Shown piece after piece: positions 50,233-62,200 of a stretch of DNA of 64,000 bases. Where the stretch lies: NCBI GenBank assembly GCA_029582155.1, contig CM055897.1, positions 92,765,829 to 92,829,828 on the forward strand, read 5' to 3'. Each line of letters opens with the position of its first letter. The first letter of the stretch is position 1. Origin of the DNA: Panopea generosa. Taxonomy: Eukaryota > Mollusca > Bivalvia > Adapedonta > Hiatellidae. The position numbers were made by a program, and so were the translations under genes. The notes beneath the pieces are model-generated. The model did not search any database and was not told where the DNA came from. It worked only from the letters and a program-made list of their open reading frames with translations.

Positions 50233-53200
50233 CTGAAAGAAATACAGCAACACTTCGGATATTTGTTTGCATGTAATCTATATAATGATACGAATAGGCC
50301 GTTTATTATATATGAGTGTTATTAAAAAAGACGAATAGCTCGTCCAAATCGCCATTATCTGTTTATGATTTAAATAACACATAGCAGTATTAAGCTAATG
50401 TTTTATCGTATTATAAACGGTTTACAAACAAACATAGTTGCAGTTAACAAAAAAAAGTCGTTTTGTTTGCATAAACTTAGGATAATAGTACGTTCACAAT
50501 AAGATATTAGATCAATATGGGTCAAACGCAATCTCAGTCGTTATGAAGAATGCATTTCATTAAAATAGGCATTAGTTTAAATTTCATCAAGTATGTTAAG
50601 TATTATATATATAAATATGTTGTAAACATTCGTTGCGTTAAAATCAAAATATTGAAGGAATAATACAGATAGCAGAATGTAATCATACCTGACAAGTTAC
50701 GTTCCTGAACCAAAAACAATGTCCAAGTTCCTTTAGGATTTTCTCCCCAGAAATGTACAGACTTGAACTCTATATTTTCACGTTTATTTGCCTCTCTGAC
50801 CAATGACTGTCCACTTGCCATAAGAATAGAATATGTCCCCAAAGGCGACCTTATGCCTATCTCTAATTCATTTTCATTAACAGAATTAAAACTGAGTTTA
50901 ACTACAACGTGTTCAAGTTTAGCTATATAACTCCGCGCTGGTACATCAACTCTTGCCTTCAATGTGTACTTGTGTCTGGCATAAAAAGAATCTTGATGAT
51001 TCGAAGATTCTGGATCATTCCTACAATATGGACAATAATATTCTGTTTGGAGATATTGTACCAACGTAACACAAATAAATTATTACGCGCACATGTTGTG
51101 GGATTTAATTTTTAGTAAATATATCATGGAAGTACAGAGTATCTTTTAAAATCTTGAATTATTACTTCGCTATCAGAATAGTGTAGAAAACGCACTTACA
51201 AATTATTTCATGAATCGTGTTTTATTTTTAAAAAACTGCAAATTAAGAAAAAATACTAATTGGTATTTGGCGAAATTCTTAATAAATATAAACATGAGCT
51301 TTGGATAGACAGTATTCCCAGTTTGATTTAAAATAAGTACCGCTTTATATAACATATTGAAATATGTTTCCTGGTTTTACTTTATTTTATGAAAAATATC
51401 GATAATATGATTCAGTAATAAGGTAGGTAGATTGTTTTATTCAATTTCTAGGTTTAAAGGTCATAACAATAATTTCATAATAATCACATGTACTATATAC
51501 ACACTTGATATAAGTTGTACATACCTCTTAATATTTGACGATTCAGTGTGTTTCATTTGAACTCCAACAGTTTGCCAATGTTTTGCAAGTTTGACAACTT
51601 TGGATGCGTTCAGTAGACCAAATCCAAACTCATTATGATCTAAATTGTTGTATTTAATAACAAATATGATAAACAATAATATTTTCTTAAAAATTATTGT
51701 ATACACTAAAATCTATTAATCTATCGAAATAAGTATTGAAATAATGTCTTTTCATGTAAATTGTTATAATACAAATGTATTAAAGAACTGAATTCATTCA
51801 TTTTGACATGTGGCAATAGCAAGTGTTTTATTCCGATTATGCTCTTTTGTCATTCTCAAGTCAAACAGCTATTGCTTCTGTATCAAAAATAGCGTCATTT
51901 AAAATAAAACTATTTGTAGTTAAAATATCTCTTTTAAATTGTATGGCTGCAGAGAACTTTTACTAAGGATAAAAATAAAAAAATAATACTTCGGAACATG
52001 CCTCGCAGATCATAAATTAAGGTTATCACATTTTAATTGTAGATACATATCTCCTTTTACATTTTCTTCGATTTGATGTAACTTTCAATGACTTCCGTTT
52101 GTTGCCATCTCAAATTCAGCTTTAAGTAATTACATTTTTTATTCACATCACTTATAAGTTTACTATGATCGAAGTTTATTTAGTATATGTGCATACGTGA
52201 TGTAGTACCTTAAATAAACAATACAGAATTTTGTGGTTCATTTTCCAATGAATGGGTTTTAGAATCATCCGGCGTCATTTTGGATAATATCAATTATTTG
52301 AGTTCAATTTGATTTTGATGTCAAAATCGTGATTAACCTCTGTGTCGGTGATATATTAATGCGAAACAGGAAATAATGACGTTAATCGAGTGCATTAGTA
52401 ACATTAATATACGAAATTTACTGACTTTGCTCATATTCATGAGAAATGACCCTACACGTAAAGTGAAAATTTAACCTGACCCAAGAAATGTTCAATTACC
52501 TTCTATGCATAACTTAAATGTGAATTCATTTAATGTTTGTTGTAGGCAGACAACATTTGAAGACATTCGTCCATACAGATTTGATATTATGTAAACTGAC
52601 TTAAGTATGAATATAGAAATAGCATACATACTTCACTTTATTTTGTCATATAAAAACCTAACAAACATATATGTAAGTAATTCATGATTTAGAATTTTCG
52701 ACATGACATGTTAGTTTTGAATTGCATCATGAATGAAAAGCCAGACCAAACGAAAGTCACTTACAATGTTTGTGCGCTTTGTTCGTCTTAAAGAAGTTCG
52801 ACTGTTCGAGGCCTTTATGTTCAGATGCTTCGACAAGAATATGTTGCACATCACGCCAGTTAAGGTTTGGACTGCAAAACAGTTTTAGTACATGGTGCAG
52901 ATTAATTTTATTTAGTTTTACAATGTAATGGTATTGTACAAATTTCATGAACATTATTTAAGATTAAAGAACAGAGAATCTCGATGGGTATGTTAACAGA
53001 GTAAAAATGTCATACAAGACATATTTGCAATTGAAACATTATATAAGCACCATTGAGGTCCCTATATAAGTATATATTAACTTTATATAGAAATGCAACT
53101 CTTTAGATTGTGGATATAAATATGAGAATATAAGTTAATTGCAATGAACAAACACAGATTTGTATTTAAACATAAGAAATAGAAATTATGATGGTCATAC

Positions 53201-56200
53201 TCGATTTTGAAAGAGATATTTAATACAGAACTGTTGAGTACAGTACATGGAAATATATTTGGTAATGATATGTAACGAAAGTATTCCTCGGATGCGCAAA
53301 ACGCAAACAAGAAGAGAAAATAGCAGATTTGGTTTTATAGTATTGAATCTTGTCCTGAAGATAATGTGATAATGACTTTTTTTAATATAACTTATTATTA
53401 CATAGTGTGTAATGACGTATATAATTGCTGTCACAAATATATACTTTCGAAAAACACGCATTTCCTCTAAACGACATTTAATTATTGCTGTTAGCATCTC
53501 AATTGTTTGCAATTCAACAATGTCTGCCATTCCAATGTCTACATATCATTTCACTAATAGATTATTTCAAATTTTGATATATACACATTCTATTATCATA
53601 TTGTTATTTCTGATATACAGTATTCTAATACACAGTCTTCTAATACTATCACTTTCCAAATATTGTTAATGTAAAATAAATTATTCATATACTTTGCTTC
53701 GAGTGCCAACCCTACAATCGCCGAAGCCATCGCCGTGGAGGCGGAAACACCTTTAAAATCACGTGTACAATTGTTTCTGTTATGTGAAGTGGTTATCTGA
53801 AATATAACTCTCCACTTTATTGCATATTATAAATATAATATTTTACGACTGTACATCTCAAACTGACAATTTACATAATCAAATATTCATTTTTATGCTT
53901 ATGTATAACTTTACGTTGTATTATTTTCAGAATAAATAATATTTTCCGTATATCAGTGTAAAATTTACATGTCTTGTGAACAACATCATTTTGACAATGA
54001 CAAATAAAACATAGAATAAAATAAAATAAATCCAATGTTTTATCTTTATCTTTAGCTTTGAATGTTGTGGTACCTTAGTTTCCTGATATTACATGCAATT
54101 ATAAACATCGAAAAGGGAGGGAGTTACAGACACATCATGTAAATAACTGTTTACCGTTTATATGACATGATTATACAAACAATCTGCTTGCAGTTGTTGA
54201 TAACATCTTTATTTTCATCCTATACATACTTCTCTGACAATAACGAACAAATGGTGTTCCGAATCGATGACATAAAATGATCATGTTTCTTAATAAGAGA
54301 AAATACCTTCAATACATATTTTCAAAGTATAATCTTACCATATAACTTGCATTAAATCTGCTTCCCTCTCCATACGTTGACGTCAAAGAACTTGCACTAA
54401 GTTGTACAAACTGTGGTTTTGTTCCCATACGCCCTATGCTGCTTATGGTAATGACATATATACTATTTGCAAAACCTTCGGCAATTGGCCCTGCAGGGAA
54501 TATATATATGGACCCTCTTCCTTTCCGACCCTGCAATATTATTTTAAATCAGTAATATTGTAAACATACTTGTATATTATCGTTGTATATAGTATACATA
54601 TTTAGTCATCTATTGTGCTAATTAAGAAATTCTGTCATTGACCGAATACTTCGGGAATGTTCTACACGTAAACATTCCTACTGTTTCATTAGACGTTCCA
54701 AATGTTGGTCGACATAATATACAGCAGACAGATTAAAACATTCGTCACAATAACTAACTATTTAAGTCATTATAACTTTGTCATACACATGGGCGAATCG
54801 AAAATATTAAGCTAAGAGTTGAAAAAAAATAGTTCAGAAAGCGGAGCGACCGTTATCTTCGAATCAGGAAATAATTTGTGTCATCAGACGTTTCGATATT
54901 TCGAAAGTTTCTAATACAGATTATTCACGGTTGTTTCGATTTCGACCCTACCTCAGTTTGTACTCGAGATCGTTAGAACCATGAGTATGTGTATTTGTTG
55001 ATGTTTCAGTACAAACGACAATGTTCTTGCAAATCGAGCTATTCATTTTAGTCAAATCAAATATTTAGTAACAGTAACCTTTTTTATTCCACGTTTTATT
55101 GCCTCTTTCGGACCATGCGGTAATCGACTGAAATTAGTTATGTAAACCCAGCTGTTGGAAAATATGTGAATGTCTTGTAGATGATAACTCAACGCTCTTG
55201 TTGTTTCAAGCTCCGAGTGGGATATGGTCCAGTGGTATTCAACCAATTTAAATACTTTAATTCCTGTGTGTATACAAATATGTCACGTTAGTCATCTATT
55301 GTGCTAATTTAGACGTTTAGTCAGTGACCGAATACTTCGGTAATGTTCTACATGTTAACATTCCTACTGTTTCATTACACGTTCGACTTAATATACAGCA
55401 AACAGTTTAAACAATTACAAACTATTTCAGTCATTATAACTTTACCATACACATGGGCGAATCGAAGATATTTCGAAGAGTTGAAAAAAGGTTTAGGAAG
55501 TGAAGCGACCATAATCTCCGAATCCGGAATTAATTTGTGTCATATGACGTTTCAATATTTCGAAAGTTTCTAATACAGATTATGCGTGGTCGTTTCGATT
55601 TTGACCCTACCTCAGTTTGTACTCGAGATCGTTAGAAGCATGAGTCTGTGTATTTGTTGATATTTCAATACAAACGACAATATTCTTGCAAAACAGCAAT
55701 TTATTTTAGTCAAATCCAATATTTAGTAACAGTTACCTTTTTTATTCCACGTGTTATTGCCTCTTTCGGACCATGCGGTAATCGACTGAAATTAGTTATG
55801 TAAACCCAGCTGTTGGAAAATATGTGAATGTCTTGTAGACGATAACTCAACGCTCTTGTTGTTGCAAGCTCCGAGTGGGATATGGTCCAGTGGTATTCAA
55901 CCAATTTAAATACTTTAATTCCTGTGTGTATACAAAAATGTCACGGTATGTAAGGTTCATCAGTTAAGTTATTAATACTGATAATATATTAAGGGCGATT
56001 GCTATAGTTTTTCATGCGCACCAGCTCAGCGCACAAAGGGAAGCAATTTTGTTGAGACCTGCCTTAGTCACCACATACCGCTATACTACAATTGACCCTA
56101 TTTCGGATGTCACAATTATTAACGGATATGCCTGAAGTTGGTCTCTTATATTGTGTTCAAAATAAAATATGCATTCTATTCTGGTATAAAATAATTGTTT

Positions 56201-59200
56201 ATAGCAATTAACCTGAATATTTAATATAATAGAAATCTTAATATTTATACAAATATGCTCAATTAGTATGAAAAAATTGCATCTTCAGTTTATTTAAAGA
56301 TGGCAAACTTTAAAAGAAAATTACGCGGTAAAGTGTATATTTTATTTTGATTGTCATGTGAAAAGTTATTTGTGAGGATTTAAGGAAAATTTATCAATAC
56401 ACTTAATCAAAATATTTAAAAAAAAACAAAAGCTATATTTTAATTATAAAAATGACACTATGCAGAAATGGGTTTAAACAGTTAAATTCAAGCTTATAAT
56501 TTTCATTTCCATGAAAATTATTATGATATGCATGCATATATGTAATAGTTTTAATCAAATACTAGATGTAAACAATTTTAATTTTTTTTTTGCTTTGCTT
56601 GTTAAATCAAATCTAAAACTTTCAAGGACAGGTATACTAATGAGGAGGTAATACCTAAAAATATGTACGGTAACATGTGTCTTTTATTTCTGATATTACA
56701 TGAACATACATTAAACTTATATACTTGGAGGTTTCAAAAATTTCTATCCATAGGAAAGATTTGACAAAAACTATAGCAATCATCTTTAATATAATTATAT
56801 TTAAAGGGTAACATGAATGTAAAATAAGATATAAGAACTATGTATCACATATCAAAACCATATTTAATGATTATGGATTAACCAATGCATTTGATAATTA
56901 TTGTTTCGTAGACCCTAAAGTCTTTTCGTGTATTTCTAAAGCAAATGCGTATCGACATGTTCATTCAAGATCGGTTCAGTTCAGTTGAAAACAGTTTGGG
57001 TCTCGAAAATTATAAACCTGTCAATATCCCTTTGAGTATGGTAATTGTCTTTATGTATTACTTTGTAACTTTAAATAATTGTACACTAGGATTATATTAG
57101 CTGTTTATGCAAATCTACTGCTATGACTAAAAAGTCAAAGAATAAAATATTTTGTTTATTATGGTATTTTCAATTCTTATGAATATGTCCTTATTTTGAC
57201 AATTGAAAGTATTGAAAAGGTATTGTTATCAATACCGTCTGTGTTCAAGTTACTAATTTCACCGAGTAAAACCACATTATCTAACATTTCATGATTATGA
57301 AAGAAACATTGAAGACCAAAAGAGTGTTAAATATCTGAGCCTGGTGTTAACCCTCTTTTTAGTTTTACAAATATTTATGTAATATTTCGTTACATGTCCT
57401 AAATTATAAATTATTCACTGTACTTACGTATCTGCAAACATACCATTATAACTATCACGTGACTATACATTGACGTTGATTGTGCTTTATACATTTGACG
57501 ATGTTGTACTTATTTTTATAAATCTTAATAATATATATTATTTATCTTTTCTGTTTCCAGACTAATGGAAAATTAACTGACTGCTCAAGTCAGGGTGCAA
57601 ACAAACGCCAATAATTTCTTTATCTCAAAGAAGTGCCACAGCTAAATTGAGAATGGAATCTCTGTTGAGCAGACTCTATCAATAAAAAATCAAAAAAAGT
57701 AATGACCGTATTGTCATTCCTGGAACTAGTTTCGGTTTAAATACAAGACTATATTATGATCAGAAACCAATTTTACCTTTACAAAACTATAAATCTAACG
57801 CATCGTCTTCAATTATCCAGAGGGATAACCTAGAATCCATGGAGCGTGAAATACATATTCTATCCAAAATATACCATTTTAAAATCAAAGTAGCATCAAA
57901 CGTTCTATCACATATCTTCGCGAGCTATTTACTGGCCAATATAAAACTGATTTGGAAACATTATGAGGTCATGATTGTTTGGGTCCATGTCCATAACTAC
58001 ACAGTTAAATCTAAAATAAAATAAGAGTTAGACGTTACACACCAAGTCGAATTGATTAAGAATGTAGCAAACGCAGATGTAGCTGTATATTCAGTATGGT
58101 ATTACCTGCTATTGTGGCACCGTATGCAATGCCAGCACCACAAATATCGTTGTCCTTCTCCGCAGCAATAAGACCGGCACAGCGGTTACCATGGCTGCGA
58201 TATACGTAAAGTTACTTTATTTTCATTCTTTTGATAATAAATATTTTTTCTCTAAATTTTATTAACTTTTGGACCATTTGCATATTATATAAATATATCT
58301 AAGAGCTGTCATTTATATTCCCTATATAGGATGATGTAAAAGATTAAATCGAAATTTCAGAATTTTAACACGTTTAGCCCCTTATGGTTACTAAAGACCC
58401 TTACAAAAACATAATCGACACTCTCATGATTAGGCAATGTAGCAGATCTCGAACTGAAACAAATCCTAGCAGCAAGTGGTGAAAAAATCGAAAGAAAAAG
58501 GTTTTCCAGATAATTCCTGTGTAATAGTTTCAAAGGTCTAGATCGGACCTCTTTATTTGAATGTATTTGAAGCCCTTATTGTTAAAAGAAAATAATATTT
58601 ACTATTATAATTCGACAATGGTGAAAATGACATTTATAACCCTATGTAATATTCTATACGGGTTCTCAATGAATTATAGTTTCTGTATTTAAATAAGTAT
58701 TAAAGCCTGAGAATAAATTAGACCAAATATTAACAAAATCTGTTCTTGACAAGAATTTTGAGAATTCATGTTATTCATAAACTTTTAATCCTTTGTAAAT
58801 ACCAAGAATCTTTAAAAGAAAAAAAATCTAATTTCCAAGATTAAACAAAGCTTCGAGTTTTAAATTGAATAAAATCATAGCAGATATAGGCAAAAAAGAG
58901 GGAATATTTAGTTTCCCATAGAAATTCTATGTAAAAGGTAAAGTTCCTATTATGAATTTCAATGATATTGAAAGGCCAATTATCATGAAGAATTGAAGAC
59001 ATAGTTTAAAAAAATTTAGTAGATTGATTATTCAGAAGACGACGAAAATTTAATTATGTATGTTTTCCTTTTTTTACCAATTCCATGTCACCCAATCCCC
59101 ACAAAATTCCCACTACATCACCACACGCGCTATTCAAACTATAACAGTGACAGCATAAATCAGTCAATAATCGGGTTAACACGTTTCCATTATTACAACA

Positions 59201-62200
59201 AACTTGAATAATAAACAATCAATAACAGTCAATAATCAAGTTGAAAAACCTTTGCTCTTATGAAGCAAATGTAGTCAGTGTACTGGCATCCCTGATGTTG
59301 CTAGAAAGAGCGTTCCAAATTTAAAGCTCAGCAAACATGAATCTTTGGCAGACATTTGGCCTGTACAGATTGTAAATGTTATCACCTAGTCATCACCTCT
59401 CACCAGTGCATTATTCATATGATTGAAGAAAATACAAATACTTTTGTCTTGTTGGCAAGGAGTTTTAGCATGTTACGATGCATTTAGGATACGATAGCAG
59501 ACAGTCTTAAATGCAGTGCGATGCCTCACTCCGAGCTACAGCTTTTAATCATGTAAAGAACAGGTACAACTGGCTGTGATGAGAGTATCCGCAATGTAGC
59601 ACCAGCAGTGTTTGCATTCTTGGGACTGATCCCTGGGGAACACTGTACGAGGGTTGAGCCATAATTAACGGGAAATGAATGTAAAATTTTTATTATAGTG
59701 AATATTTCATTGAAACTGTGATCAGGAGGAGTAGATGCCTGTTTTAAGATGACTCGGCCAAACTATCGGACGCATTGTAATATAATGAACGAAATAATGG
59801 TTGCTAAGGCAACACTAAGTTTGTATACGCAGGTCAAACTGACGAAGATGGCTCACCATCAACACACACAGTCGTCTGGAAACGGTCAAGTAGATCAAAT
59901 TACAACCATGCCAGAGGTTGATTAATTTGTTAAACTTGAAATCCCTTTATTGAGCCCCAATGAACCCTTTGTATAGAGAAAAATTGCGTTTGAATCCAAA
60001 GATAATAACGGACGATCAACGGACCCAGGGCGATCACAAAAACTCATATGTGTTCCTCCGACTTAGGTTAGCTAATAAAAACAGATAATATTAAATTATA
60101 CTATTAATATTTTCCAAACAAAGACATATAAGCCTCCGTCACCAATGCATTAACTATATAACACCTTACTCTGTCGAAGCTGCGCTCTCTTGGTACGATG
60201 GAAAATGTTTTGGTGTTATGTCGGTGTTGTTGTTAACGGCATTGAAAGACAACTCTTTATTCTGTTGATAGAGAAAATGACAAAAAAATGCAAGTAAATG
60301 CCTTTATATGCATTGTGGTATTATGATGTATTCAGCAAGGTCAGCCATGTCATTTACATATACAGATGACAGGCTAATGGAGATAAATTATAGCCTTAGG
60401 CTTATCAAGTGGTATAGTCATATGATATGGATGGGATTTTAAGTTCCATAGTTAAGAAATCGCCCAATTGAAAGGAAGCAATGAATTGAGCAATCATAAC
60501 ATAGTTAGTTATTCCGTCAGAGCCAGTTTCTTTGACAGACAGGCCAGGCAGTTAGAAAGTAGATGCGAATCTGGTTACATGTCAGTTTAGACTAGATATA
60601 GTTAAGACGAGCTTTGTGACTTTGAAATTATATGCGAACAATATGAACATGCTACTGTATGCGTATGTAAATATCTGCGTGCGTATACATTTATTTAATA
60701 TGTGCTATGTTACAGGTTTATGTTAAAATGAATGTTTCATGTATTTGATATTATTTTCAATTTATTTGTATTCAAATTCAAGTTCATACGATATATGATG
60801 ACTGAGACATTAAAGCGTTTTACAACCATATATATATATATATATGCTCGAATATAACTGGCATACAAATAAGTGTTTTGTACTTAACTTTTTAACAATT
60901 GATAACATACACCTAGCAAATACAAATGATGAGATTAATATCTGATAAAGGGTATGTTTAAAAGTGGATTACTTTTATTTGGAGCAGTTATATGTATACA
61001 TATGACGTAATCTAGTTTAACAAAAGGTCATTGCGTGTAATAAAAGCATTGTAAACAAACAATGAAAAGGTGTGAACGATTGTTCCATTTTTGTATGACA
61101 TTAATATGTTGAACTTGTTGATGTTCGGGTGACGCCAAAACTAACGAGACAAGAATTGTTCTCTCAGATGTCCATAGCAAGGCCATAGTAGTAGAAAATG
61201 GTATTCATCTTCAACTTTTTTGTTACACACTTTACATATTCTATTTTTATATGGTAAACCATCGTGTCTTCCTTTTTCTATAGTTAAATTATGCGATCTA
61301 GTTCTCAATTTAGCCACCGAATGCCGATACTTTCTGATTGATAATATATTTAAATAATTTTCATGATTATACGTGTATTTTAAGTATTTATATAAAACCA
61401 ACTTTGAAGATGTAACTACAACGTCATGCCATTGTTAAACATATTGGTCACGCAACCGCTGAACAAGTATTTGTAAAATAATTTCTTCATATTTAATTTA
61501 AACATCTTGACCTTTTTAATATGTAACCAAATCAATTGCTATATAATATGCGTTTTACTTGCTAACTGTAACAAAATAGGTGTGTTTAAGTGGCCTGAAT
61601 ATCAGTGTCAGATAATAACAAGTATATATATTACGATTTCATTTCATTTCAAAGTGTTAAATACTCACAAATTTTGAAGCAAGATCTGGATTATCCATAT
61701 CAAACCCAATATCAGTCACTGCAATGACCACGCCTCTTCCGGTATAGTTTTGAGTCCACGCGTCTTCAACGCCCATGCCATAATAGGGATGGCATACTAA
61801 AAGTGCCTACAAATAATGAAATGATTCATAATTTACTTATATCGTTCATTAACTTAAAAACATTCATATAAACATTATAAGAACAAAGTATTTGTATTTA
61901 ATCACAAGAAAACAGCAAGAAACGTGTTTTAGTATTGTTGTTGTACTACTCATCAAAGATCCTGAAATGCATGATTAATTCACATATTTAATGGTCAAAT
62001 GGATTCTCTGGTGTATGCTTATACTTGTACTTGTTCGTATGATGTGGATACGAGTAAACAAATTAGCTTGGGGTTGCCTGTTATTCAGATTTGAGTTTCT
62101 CAATGACAGTTTAACCTCTGGTTGATGAAAGGCGGTACCACTGTTTCTATATCATTTTATGTTAGCATTTTTCTTATCATTTTATTTGGAGTTGTATGTG

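Larger units (their letters stand above)
54602..55946. repeat. Tandem duplication of an exon-bearing segment (about 686 + 659 bp)
   Basis: 54602-55287 and 55288-55946 share intron sequence from TTAGTCATCTATTGTGCTAA onward as well as the whole 185-bp exon, with scattered substitutions and indels. Confidence 0.92.

Noticed and set aside
58195-61668. The missing exon between the Asp and His exons of copy 3
   Set aside because: Several splice-bounded candidates were tried (for example around 58400-58450), but they contained stops or did not fit the needed phases. None is reported as a feature.
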